Of a stretch of 64,000 nucleotides of DNA, positions 39,237 to 46,571 are shown one piece after another (the first letter of the stretch is position 1; every line of letters starts with the position of its first letter). The notes beneath the pieces are model-generated. The model saw only the letters and a program-made list of their open reading frames with translations. It did not search any database and was not told where the DNA came from. Made by a program: the position numbers and the translations under genes. Source of the DNA: an uncultured Sulfurimonas sp. (GTDB taxonomy: Bacteria > Campylobacterota > Campylobacteria > Campylobacterales > Sulfurimonadaceae); contig NZ_OY759725.1 of NCBI RefSeq assembly GCF_963662755.1, positions 2,183,781 to 2,247,780 on the forward strand, in the 5' to 3' direction.

Positions 39237-39363
39237 TAATAATTACTAGTATTTTATCTAAAATTAATACAAAAATCAAATAGTTAATAGTTTTTCTTGA
39301 CATTGTTAATAATTAGTAGTATAATAACAACATATTAAACACACTACTAATAATTAGTAGTAT
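39237..39363 (+). promoter_or_regulatory. Triple 16-bp operator repeat over a consensus promoter
   Basis: TAATAATTAGTAGTAT occurs at 39307-39322 and 39348-39363, and with one mismatch (TAATAATTACTAGTAT) at 39237-39252, all in the same orientation. TTGACA (39297-39302), a 17-bp spacer and TATAAT (39320-39325) form a perfect promoter toward the gene at 39379. Repeat 2 lies in its spacer and -10 box and repeat 3 just after the expected start, a layout for repression. Confidence 0.8.
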
Positions 39364-39378
39364 GAAAAGGAAACTAAA

Positions 39379-39585
39379 ATGTTGGACAGAAAAATTAATA
39401 ACAAAGAGTTGAGCGAGGGATTAATCGTTGATGGAGTAGAAATATTACCTCCAACAGATATCAATACATTGGCTCAATTGCGACAAAAGCGACTCATCCC
39501 ATTTTCTAAGATTTACGGTCGTATATTCTATCAAATTAGTGAGCTGGTGGCATGGGCTGAGAATAAAAAAGTAGATGTAGCATAA
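39379..39585 (+). CDS. Excisionase-like small DNA-binding protein
   Basis: 68 residues. INTLAQLRQKRLIPFSKIYGRIFYQISELVAWAENKK has the shape of the MerR-like winged helix of Xis/AlpA proteins: a helix reading 'R..RLIP', a GR-I-Y wing and a final helix. Such proteins help the integrase excise the element or switch on its genes. It has its own consensus promoter under the triple operator and a good GGAAAC-type ribosome site. Confidence 0.6.
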   Translation: MLDRKINNKELSEGLIVDGVEILPPTDINTLAQLRQKRLIPFSKIYGRIFYQISELVAWAENKKVDVA

Positions 39586-39588
39586 GTC

Positions 39589-39632
39589 GTCTAAGCTCTC
39601 TCAGACTTGCAGGAACGAAAAGAGCGTTAGAC
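39589..39632. repeat. Long hairpin after the excisionase-like gene
   Basis: GTCTAAGCTCT (39589-39599) pairs with AGAGC-G-TTAGAC (39621-39632), 11 bp with one bulged G and a 21-nt loop. It could attenuate transcription into the replication-like gene or be a protein-binding site; there is no T-run. Confidence 0.55.
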
Positions 39633-39717
39633 TTAACAAAAGACCCTAAGTAGAGCATTTGAGCCGTAATTATACCCTCTTATGCCTTTTTTATTGCCTA
39701 AAATAAAAAGGTACATC

Positions 39718-40437
39718 ATGAAAATTAAATTAAAAAAGAAACAAAATCAATATGCTCAAGTGCATGTAGATATGCTCAGAAATAAAATATTAAGCCTAAA
39801 AGCCAAAGGGCTAGGAGCTGTTTTAGAAAGCTACAGTAACGATTTTGAGCTGAGCCTGAAAAGCATAGAATTGAATTCAGCAGACGGCATCAAAAGTATA
39901 AGAAGTGCCATAAAGGAGCTTGAAGATGGATATTATTTATTTCGATTTCAGACCAGAGACAAGGGCGGTCTATTTACGACATATTGGGCTTTTGATTCTC
40001 AAAAACTAGATGTCATTTATTTAAAAGAAATGATTATAGAACTTGAAAAAGTTGAATTAATTACTCAAAACGATTTACTACAACGGGGTAGCCCTCACGG
40101 CAATGCCGTCACGGGGATGCCGTCAGCGGGATGCCGTTCAACGGCTTCCCGTCAAAGCACTACATATAATAACAATACTTATCAAAACAAAAAAGATAAA
40201 AATAATATATCTTTTAATCTTCAAAATTTTGAATCTTTTAAAATTGAAATTATTTCCAAATACAAAGCTAAAAATCTATGCACAATGAGTCTTGGGAAAA
40301 ATGATTTTATTAGTGTCTCAGTTAATGAAGAAGGTGGATTGTTTTATACCAATAAAAAAATAGAAATGAATGAAATTGATGAAGATTACATTTTAAATTA
40401 TTTATTTAAAAATCCAACTGAATTAATGAAGATTTAG
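39718..40437 (+). CDS. Replication-initiator-like HTH protein
   Basis: 239 residues from ATG 39718 (the frame opens 12 codons earlier without a good ribosome site; AAAAGG precedes this ATG). The winged-helix core LRNKILSLKAKGLGAVLESYSNDFELSLKSIE then DGIKSIRSAIKELEDGYYLFRF resembles N-terminal domains of plasmid and phage replication proteins of the DnaD/RepA kind. A linker at about residues 121-150 is encoded by an unusually GC-rich stretch with repeated ATGCCGT. The C-terminal half is unrecognised. A role in replication of an excised circle is inferred. Confidence 0.5.
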   Translation: MKIKLKKKQNQYAQVHVDMLRNKILSLKAKGLGAVLESYSNDFELSLKSIELNSADGIKSIRSAIKELEDGYYLFRFQTRDKGGLFTTYWAFDSQKLDVIYLKEMIIELEKVELITQNDLLQRGSPHGNAVTGMPSAGCRSTASRQSTTYNNNTYQNKKDKNNISFNLQNFESFKIEIISKYKAKNLCTMSLGKNDFISVSVNEEGGLFYTNKKIEMNEIDEDYILNYLFKNPTELMKI

Positions 40438-40493
40438 ATTAAGGTTTATATCACTCTAAATCTTTATTAAAGTCTTATTTATAGGGCTTTAAT
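40429..40493 (+). terminator. Two tandem hairpins at the end of the replication-like gene
   Basis: AAGATTTAG (40429-40437, covering the stop) pairs with CTAAATCTT (40456-40464). ATTAAAG (40466-40472) pairs with CTTTAAT (40487-40493). A T-rich stretch follows, which also contains the ribosome site of the next small ORF. Confidence 0.5.
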
Positions 40494-40504
40494 GAGGTTT
40501 TATT

Positions 40505-40642
40505 TTGAAAACCAAGTTATTTTACTTACTTCATCCAATCGATAAACCCCATATAAGAGGGGGTGCGGGCTTCCAATGCTCAAGGTGTGTCTATTGTCAA
40601 AAAAACAAGGAAAAGAGAGATGACAAAGGAGTCTTTCCGTGA
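40505..40642 (+). CDS. Small CxxCxxC protein, TTG start
   Basis: 45 residues, too short for routine ORF calls. It starts at TTG 40505, seven bases after GAGG, reads KTKLFYLLHPIDKPHIRGG, then GFQCSRCVYCQKNK and ends VFP. The CxxCxxC with nearby basic residues suggests a small zinc or iron-sulfur binding protein. Nothing else gene-like lies between 40438 and 40716. Confidence 0.4.
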   Translation: MKTKLFYLLHPIDKPHIRGGAGFQCSRCVYCQKNKEKRDDKGVFP

Positions 40643-40716
40643 GGGTGTATTGTACATATGCTTTCAAAAAATACTCAATAATGTAGAAATCAAGACTAAA
40701 TTCAGGAGAAACAAAA

Positions 40717-41154
40717 ATGAAATTGCATAAAAATATAAAAATATACTGGAGTATGTTCAAGAAAAACATTACTATAAAGTCTCTATATTTCGTGTATGTA
40801 GTTGTTGTTCTACTTACTTTTTACTTCTCTGGTTCTGTTAGTAATCATAATATTAGTACCAAAAATGAAGCTGGTAAAAAATACAAAGAATCAATAAACG
40901 AATTACGAACTGAGAATATGAAACGTCAGGCTCAAGAAATTGGAATACCTATAATAAAAGGTGCTCAGGGATATAAAAAAGTACTTTTACAAAGCGGAAC
41001 TTTAGTTAAAAACACAAAAACAAAAAAAGTAACTACCCTTAAGAATATACCTACTCAAGGTGTAATTAAAAAGGCATTTATTTATAAAAATAATTACTAT
41101 TTTTATGAGAACTCTATTGCTTATAAAATATTAAAAGCAGGAGAATTAAAATGA
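40717..41154 (+). CDS. Bitopic membrane protein of the transfer module
   Basis: 145 residues. An N-terminal cytoplasmic stretch, one membrane helix (about 22-39) and a periplasmic domain of about 105 residues rich in K, T and Y; the last 60 residues look like a small beta-barrel (SH3-like) fold. GGAG precedes the ATG. It overlaps the VirB6-like gene by 4 nt, so the two are coupled and probably work together in the envelope. No family recognised. Confidence 0.55.
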   Translation: MKLHKNIKIYWSMFKKNITIKSLYFVYVVVVLLTFYFSGSVSNHNISTKNEAGKKYKESINELRTENMKRQAQEIGIPIIKGAQGYKKVLLQSGTLVKNTKTKKVTTLKNIPTQGVIKKAFIYKNNYYFYENSIAYKILKAGELK

Positions 41155-43619
41155 AAAACTTATTTTTTATTCTACTTTTAATGATATCTATCAATGCGAA
41201 AATGATAGATGTTGCTCATGATTCAAATAATATAGAAAAGCAATTATTAAATATGGAAATTAAAGATATTGAGTCTTTTAATTCTAATAGAGAATCAGAA
41301 ATACAAAACAAAATTCAAAAAAATCTAAATTCAGTAGAAAATATTGAACCTGCCTATTTTGAAGAAATAGAGTTTGTAAATAGCTCTAGCGTTATGAATC
41401 TTGTATGCCCTCCATTAACAGCTGAATGGAAGGATAAGGGGTATATAAGTAGGGTTGATTATATGAATCCACGTTCTGGTCAAATTTTATGTTCAATAAT
41501 TCACAGTGTTGATTCAAATAAACCAGCAATTTATAAGCAGACATTCACAAATCAATCATTTGTTAATAAGTTTGAAAATCTAAAGGTAGATGCTCAAAAC
41601 TATCCAACAAGAATAAGTGATATTGCAGAAAAAGCTAACACAGAATTTAATAATAGGCTAATAAATCAATCTATTCAAAATAGCACTTTGAATGACAAAA
41701 AGAAGCTAAATTATGTGGATTTATTAGATGCAATTGCTGGTCTGAATCCTGAAATTATTGATATCAAAAAAACCATAGAATTACAAGAACTCTCTTTGAT
41801 GAATGGTTACTATTATAGTGTCAATGATAGTCCTGCTGCTATGTTAAAGTCTGAGCTACTTAAAACAATAAGAGCTACAAGTAAAGAGTTGTTAGATGAT
41901 AAAGGTCTTGATAGTTTTAACCCTTTTGAATCCCCAGATACTGTTAATTATATAAAGAATGACCCAGAAAAATCAGAAAGCTTAGCTAATGCCGAAACTG
42001 TTTTTATGGTTAATTGGTTCTTCGATATTTCACCAACCTTATCACTGCTTTTACGGTACCTTGCAATAGCTATTATAGGTTGGAATATGCTATATCTTGG
42101 CTTTAGGGTGATGAATGATGATAAAACTACAAAGCATAGAGAAATACTTCTTAGTGGTGCTTTTGTAGTTTTTATGTGGGTTACCTTTGGGGCTCCAAGT
42201 ACAACAAGAATTACTGATGAAGAGAACAATACAATTGAGATATCGAAGAGTAGAATCCAAGACTTCATCTCTTCAATATATATGGAAACAAACGAAATTG
42301 CTGATAATCTTGTTAAGAGTACAATTTCAAATTATTTAAGAAAATTCCATCAACAAAACAGCATTCACGATACTTCATCCATTCATAAAATCGATGATGA
42401 AATAGTCAGACTTATTGAAGAGCTTAAGTTTGCAAACAAAATAGAGAAAGATATTTGTGCAAAACAATTTAAGTTGGAGAAAATTTCAAATAAAAACAGA
42501 CTTTTAGGACAAAGTTCTCAGTACTTACCTTCTGAAAATAAAGCAAAAAAATCATTTATCAATCCATATCAAGCTTTACTAAAAAATGAATATATGACGG
42601 AAACAAAAGATACTTATGGTGATAAGAATATAAGAATAAAAAATGGTTTAATGAGCCTATCAGCTTGCTCTAATAACTTAGAACAAACAAGGTTTATCAA
42701 ATCTAAACTCTTAAAATATAAGAAGAGAATAGATAACTACAACTCAGTAGAAAACCTTGAATCAAAGCAAGCTAAAATAGAATTACTAAATACTACGATG
42801 TGGCATATGTACGACGAGTATGGATATTTTTCAATAGCATTCTTACCTATCTTAGAATCATTAAATAGAGTTTTTGATGTTTTTCAACAAAAAGAAAGTG
42901 AATATAGAGAGCTTCTTTTTAACTCAGACAACCAAATAGAAGAGTTAGCAACATTTGCAGCTAAAAATATATTTTTACTAGTGGTTTTTGACTTGGAGTC
43001 GATTCAGACAATCATTAGCAATCTTGCTGCAATGATGCCAACAAGCTGGATTCCTTTTGTGGGAGAAGCCTTTCAGGGTGCAGCAGAGTTAGCTGCGACA
43101 CTTGTTTTAGTAGACTTACTTTCTGAAATGGGCGAGTCTCTGAAAATCGGGGTATTCATAGTCTTGTCAATAGCCGTTCTTATGTTTGCATGGATACAAA
43201 AACTGACTACATATCTTATTGCACCATTTTCTATTTTAGTAGCTTTTTCCCAACAGCAACACCAAAAAATTTCTGAGATTTTTGGCAATATTATTTTTAC
43301 AAGCATCAAACCTGTTTTAATAGTGTTTAGTATCGTGCTCGCACTTATATCTATATCAATATTTAATACGATATTTAGCTTTTTTACAAATGACGCAGCA
43401 GAAATTATAAGTTCACAGTCAGGTTATTTTTCATATCTGACATCGGGAATGTTTATAGGTTTTATGAAAATAATATTTTATGTTTTACAGTTTGTAATTA
43501 TCTATCAACTGATTATCCATCAGCCTACGCAGTGGGCTGAGTGGTTACAGACAAAAATAAAAGATAGTTCAACAAATATAGCACAAATGATTGAATCTAA
43601 AATCGATAGGAAAATATAA
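41151..43619 (+). CDS. VirB6/TrbL/DotA-like polytopic membrane protein
   Basis: 822 residues. A signal peptide (1-17), a periplasmic region of about 270 residues with two Cys, then membrane helices near 290-320 and 330-345, a long helical middle with four Cys, and four to six helices between about 615 and 800. This is the layout of the large inner-membrane channel proteins of type IV secretion (VirB6, TrbL, and especially DotA/TraY). The sequence is too diverged to name the exact family. It is the only clear T4SS-channel-type gene in the element. Confidence 0.5.
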   Translation: MKNLFFILLLMISINAKMIDVAHDSNNIEKQLLNMEIKDIESFNSNRESEIQNKIQKNLNSVENIEPAYFEEIEFVNSSSVMNLVCPPLTAEWKDKGYISRVDYMNPRSGQILCSIIHSVDSNKPAIYKQTFTNQSFVNKFENLKVDAQNYPTRISDIAEKANTEFNNRLINQSIQNSTLNDKKKLNYVDLLDAIAGLNPEIIDIKKTIELQELSLMNGYYYSVNDSPAAMLKSELLKTIRATSKELLDDKGLDSFNPFESPDTVNYIKNDPEKSESLANAETVFMVNWFFDISPTLSLLLRYLAIAIIGWNMLYLGFRVMNDDKTTKHREILLSGAFVVFMWVTFGAPSTTRITDEENNTIEISKSRIQDFISSIYMETNEIADNLVKSTISNYLRKFHQQNSIHDTSSIHKIDDEIVRLIEELKFANKIEKDICAKQFKLEKISNKNRLLGQSSQYLPSENKAKKSFINPYQALLKNEYMTETKDTYGDKNIRIKNGLMSLSACSNNLEQTRFIKSKLLKYKKRIDNYNSVENLESKQAKIELLNTTMWHMYDEYGYFSIAFLPILESLNRVFDVFQQKESEYRELLFNSDNQIEELATFAAKNIFLLVVFDLESIQTIISNLAAMMPTSWIPFVGEAFQGAAELAATLVLVDLLSEMGESLKIGVFIVLSIAVLMFAWIQKLTTYLIAPFSILVAFSQQQHQKISEIFGNIIFTSIKPVLIVFSIVLALISISIFNTIFSFFTNDAAEIISSQSGYFSYLTSGMFIGFMKIIFYVLQFVIIYQLIIHQPTQWAEWLQTKIKDSSTNIAQMIESKIDRKI

Positions 43620-43634
43620 AAAAGGAGGTAAATG

Positions 43635-43736
43635 ATGAAGAGATTTAATCCAAAAATCCCTAGAACTCGCTCAGATTGGCGAGAGCTTGTGGCTTTGCTA
43701 ATAGTAGTATCAATTATAGTTGGTTTTGTTAATTAA
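43635..43736 (+). CDS. 33-residue single-span membrane protein
   Basis: Starts MKRFNPKIPRTRSDWRELVA and ends in a hydrophobic helix ALLIVVSIIVGFVN. AAAGGAGG, a near-perfect ribosome site, ends six bases before the ATG at 43635 (an ATG at 43632 is three bases away and less likely). Basic N-terminus inside, short helix across. It lies in the run of small membrane genes after the VirB6-like gene. Confidence 0.65.
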   Translation: MKRFNPKIPRTRSDWRELVALLIVVSIIVGFVN

Positions 43737-43771
43737 AAACTCAAATGAAAATTAAATACAAAGGACACGAA

Positions 43772-44053
43772 ATGAAAAAAAATGAACTCATAATAATGCT
43801 AACAGGCTTATCATTGGGAATTTGTTTAGGTTTTATTCTAAACCATGAGATATCACAAATAATTGAAGGTAATAAAGCACTAGATAGTTCAGATGAAGCT
43901 CAAATAGAGGAGATACTACTTGAAGATGACATAGTTATAACTGAAAAGATGTGGAATATGACACAAGATAGAATCAGTGCTTTGGAGGGTAAAAAGATAG
44001 ATGAAATAACTTATGATGATTTAAAACAGATAGAGGTGAAGCATGAAAAATAG
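43772..44053 (+). CDS. Small membrane-anchored acidic protein
   Basis: 93 residues from ATG 43772, six bases after AAAGGA; the frame opens 9 codons earlier without a ribosome site. An N-terminal helix (IIMLTGLSLGICLGFIL) is followed by an acidic periplasmic region with DEAQIEEILLEDD. No family recognised. It overlaps the next gene by 11 nt. Confidence 0.5.
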   Translation: MKKNELIIMLTGLSLGICLGFILNHEISQIIEGNKALDSSDEAQIEEILLEDDIVITEKMWNMTQDRISALEGKKIDEITYDDLKQIEVKHEK

Positions 44054-44240
44054 ATATGTTCCAAAAAAAAGAATTTTGAAGTTCAAGGAAGTAGTTTGGC
44101 TGTTTTTAAAAGGCAAAATTCAAACTAAATCGATAAGTTCAGATGCCATACATAGATTTTGTAAAATCAACCAAATCAAATTCTCAAGAGAGAGTTTTTG
44201 GGAATACGTGTATGTTACTACACTACCGAAAAAGGCTTAG
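44043..44240 (+). CDS. Small basic hypothetical protein
   Basis: 65 residues, rich in K, R and aromatic residues, cytoplasmic. SDAIHRFCKINQIKFSRESFWEYVY hints at a DNA-binding helix pair but no family is recognised. Overlaps both neighbours closely, with AGAGGTG upstream of the ATG. Confidence 0.45.
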   Translation: MKNRYVPKKRILKFKEVVWLFLKGKIQTKSISSDAIHRFCKINQIKFSRESFWEYVYVTTLPKKA

Positions 44241-44242
44241 TA

Positions 44243-44752
44243 ATGGAAGAAGATTTCGGTGATAACACTAATGATTCAGTTGAAGAAACAGTAAAAGAAA
44301 AAGAAAAAAGTACAAAGAAAGCCATTACAATTGATTCGCTTGAGTTGCAAGATTTCCTAGCTGACATGAGCAGATTAGAGGTAATGATTAATAGCACAAG
44401 TTCAAAGATGGATAATATTGTAAAGCATACTAATATAGTCTCTAATTTACAGAGTATTGCTGACATGGACTTGTTGAAATTCCAATCTAAGTTTGAGAAT
44501 GCAATACAAAATCTTGACCTTCAAAGATATGCAAAAGATGCTATTCAAGACTCTCTAGCACCTTTAGTTTCAGAGTATAAAGATTCTAATGCGTTGCTTA
44601 AAAGCTTGATATTTGAACTCGAAAAACGACATATGCCAGAAAAGAAGAAAAGTTCGAAGGTTAAGATATTTTCAATCGCTGGAATTACTCTTTTGATGGT
44701 AGGTATTTTGGGATTTTTTTTATATGTAGACAACTATATAGTTGAACCTTAA
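44243..44752 (+). CDS. Tail-anchored coiled-coil protein; frame continues past the stop
   Basis: 169 residues from ATG 44243, six bases after AAAAAGG. A charged N-terminus (KEKEKSTKK), a helical, coiled-coil-like centre (LSELQDFLADMSRLEVMINSTS-type spacing) and one C-terminal membrane helix (KIFSIAGITLLMVGILGFFL). The stop TAA (44750-44752) comes only nine residues after the helix, and the frame then stays open to 44930, so the gene may once have had, or may still make, a periplasmic extension. Confidence 0.5.
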   Translation: MEEDFGDNTNDSVEETVKEKEKSTKKAITIDSLELQDFLADMSRLEVMINSTSSKMDNIVKHTNIVSNLQSIADMDLLKFQSKFENAIQNLDLQRYAKDAIQDSLAPLVSEYKDSNALLKSLIFELEKRHMPEKKKSSKVKIFSIAGITLLMVGILGFFLYVDNYIVEP

Positions 44753-44932
44753 AATAACCGTGTAAATATTATGGTTCCAGCTGGAAATAAAGTTTTAAAA
44801 ATCGATGAAAACAAATATCTTTCTTCACAAAATGATATGAAGTTTGAAGCTCTTTTAAAAGGTAATTTTTATGAATTTGATTACAAAGGAGCAAAATATA
44901 AAGTCAAAAAAACAAGCGCGATAAAAGGATAA
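44753..44932 (+). other. In-frame extension after a TAA (59 codons)
   Basis: Same frame as the gene ending at 44752. It reads NNRVNIMVPAGNKVLKIDEN and then LLKGNFYEFDYKGAKYKVKK and ends before the next gene's ATG at 44937. It would be a small beta-rich periplasmic domain like that of the 145-residue protein. The only ATG (44771) has no ribosome site, so independent translation is doubtful. Nonsense mutation or readthrough are the options. Confidence 0.4.
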
Positions 44933-44936
44933 AACA

Positions 44937-45239
44937 ATGACAAACGAACAGATAGAAAGACTAAATAATTTTAAAATTGCTAATAAACCAAAAGCTCCAG
45001 TGTATGCACATTTAGCAGAGATATATGAGCTTAGAGACAGCGGTTTTTCTGTAGAACAGATTATAAAGTACTTGAAAGAAAACTATTCGGTTAGTACAAG
45101 TTCTCGAACGCTCTCTAGAGTATTTGCAGCTAAATCTAAAAGCTCAAATATAGTAGTTGCTCAAGAAAACGAGCTCAAAAAAGACGCAAATTCTAAAATT
45201 TCTGTGTTCTTCCCAAATCAAAAAAAGGATAATAAATGA
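44937..45239 (+). CDS. TraK-like HTH mobilization protein
   Basis: 100 residues. APVYAHLAEIYELRDSGFSVEQIIKYLKENYSVSTSSRTLSRVF forms a helix-turn-helix in the style of TraK/plasmid mobilization accessory proteins that wrap oriT. The tail is basic and flexible. It overlaps the ParA-like gene by 4 nt. Confidence 0.5.
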   Translation: MTNEQIERLNNFKIANKPKAPVYAHLAEIYELRDSGFSVEQIIKYLKENYSVSTSSRTLSRVFAAKSKSSNIVVAQENELKKDANSKISVFFPNQKKDNK

Positions 45240-45997
45240 TATATGTAGTTGTAAGTAATAAGGGCGGTGTAGGTAAAAGCTTGCTTGCTAATAATATAAT
45301 CAGTTTACTTGTAGGTGATAGCTTTGAGTTAGTGGAAATAGATAATAATAATGATACGTCAGTCTCTTATTTTAATAGTAAACTATTAAAAAATAAGGCT
45401 AGAACGGTACGAGTAAAAGATGCAGATGATGTTTTAGATGACGTGTTTTTTGAGGCTCTGAGCAATCAAAAAAATATAATTGTTGATGGTGGTGGTGGAG
45501 ATGATACTAATATATTATTAGAGTTGTTGGCTGAACAGTCTCAGGATAATATTAGATATATAATTCCAACAACTGTTGGTTCAGATGATTTCAACGTACT
45601 TGCCACATATAACAGGATTCCAAAAAAAGAGAACGTGCTCTTTGTTTTAAATGGATATCACGACAAAGATAAATTGAAAGATGAATTTCTTTATTTTTTT
45701 GGAGATAAAGACTTAGATGTAAAGGGTGTAGTAGGTCAAATCAAAGAAAAAGTTAACTATATAACTATTCCATTTTCAAACCTCTATATGGTAGCTCGAC
45801 TTAACTATCACATGACTGTTTTTGACCTTGCTAATTTGTCTAAAGACCTAGAACCAGAAAAGGCTTCACAACTGTTTTTAGAAGAATCCAAAGGTGATAA
45901 ACTTGAATATAGAACTTTATATAAGAGATATAAAACAAGTTTGAGAGCAAAAAAGCTTCTAGATGAAATTATGGATAACTTGGCGGAAATGAACTAG
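45236..45997 (+). CDS. ParA/TraL-like ATPase
   Basis: 253 residues. The deviant Walker A SNKGGVGKSLLANN opens the chain and VDGGGGDDTNILLELL is the second ATP motif; GYHDKDKLKDEF and LARLNYHM-type segments follow. Conjugative elements use such ParA-like proteins (TraL) next to oriT for transfer efficiency or stability. Without a ParB-like partner it is more likely a transfer accessory than a partition system. Confidence 0.7.
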   Translation: MIYVVVSNKGGVGKSLLANNIISLLVGDSFELVEIDNNNDTSVSYFNSKLLKNKARTVRVKDADDVLDDVFFEALSNQKNIIVDGGGGDDTNILLELLAEQSQDNIRYIIPTTVGSDDFNVLATYNRIPKKENVLFVLNGYHDKDKLKDEFLYFFGDKDLDVKGVVGQIKEKVNYITIPFSNLYMVARLNYHMTVFDLANLSKDLEPEKASQLFLEESKGDKLEYRTLYKRYKTSLRAKKLLDEIMDNLAEMN

Positions 45998-46250
45998 CAT
46001 TTGGCTAGATGGTGTCATGAGAATGGCAGATATAGTTACGAGAGTGACGGTAAGGTGTAAGCTTGGCGGACATATGTCATGAGAGTGACTTAATCTGTAA
46101 GTGCTTGGCGGAAAGAGTCATGTAAATGGCGGAAAAGGGGTTTAAAGGGGCACAGCCCTTTTAGGACGGGTCGATTTGTGATAACAAATAGCTTAGTCCC
46201 TATTATGCCCAGAGCATGATAGTAAACTCGCCACAAATCCGCCACATAGA
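45980..46250 (+). other. Candidate origin of transfer (oriT)
   Basis: Noncoding region between the ParA-like gene and mobC. TTGGCGGA occurs at 45980-45987, 46063-46070 and 46105-46112, TGGCGGA again at 46127-46133, and its inverse TCCGCCA at 46238-46244. GTCATGAGA-type repeats alternate with them. A GTAAGTGC element (46097-46104) recalls the MobA-type nic region. Hairpins follow: AAAGGG/CCCTTT (46144-46161) and ATTTGT/ACAAAT (46174-46189). Location beside MobC and the relaxase is the classical place for oriT. Confidence 0.6.
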
Positions 46251-46267
46251 TTTGTATAGGATAAAAA

Positions 46268-46570
46268 ATGGGTAACTTTGATAAAAGATTACAGGTTAGA
46301 TGTTCACAGCTAGAGCTGAATGAACTTGATAAAAAAATAGCAAAAGCTAAGCTATCAAAATCTCAATTTTTGAGAGATGTAATTTTTTCAAGTGTAATAA
46401 AAGAGCTAGATAAAGAACATCAAAAAAGAGTTCTTTTTTTACTCAATAATATTTCAAATAATGTTAATCAAATAGCTCATTACGCAAACATAAAAAGAGA
46501 TTTGGATGAGAAAGTTTTAGCTGAACTTCTTGAAGTCTCCAACTTCTGTAAAAGTGTAGCTAAGGCTTAA
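46268..46570 (+). CDS. MobC-like relaxosome accessory protein
   Basis: 100 residues. An N-terminal ribbon-helix-helix region (RLQVRCSQLELNELDKKIA, SKSQFLRDVI) and the MobC signature LLNNISNNVNQIAHYAN. MobC helps the relaxase open oriT, which lies directly upstream. The relaxase gene starts 1 nt after its stop. Confidence 0.8.
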   Translation: MGNFDKRLQVRCSQLELNELDKKIAKAKLSKSQFLRDVIFSSVIKELDKEHQKRVLFLLNNISNNVNQIAHYANIKRDLDEKVLAELLEVSNFCKSVAKA

Positions 46571-46571
46571 T

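Noticed and set aside
40620..40730. 36-codon ORF overlapping the CxxCxxC ORF and the next gene
   Set aside because: It has a fair ribosome site but overlaps two better candidates and shows no protein character.
45236..45997. Plasmid partition system
   Set aside because: ParA-like ATPase has no ParB-like partner or parS repeats that I can see; next to oriT it fits a transfer accessory better.
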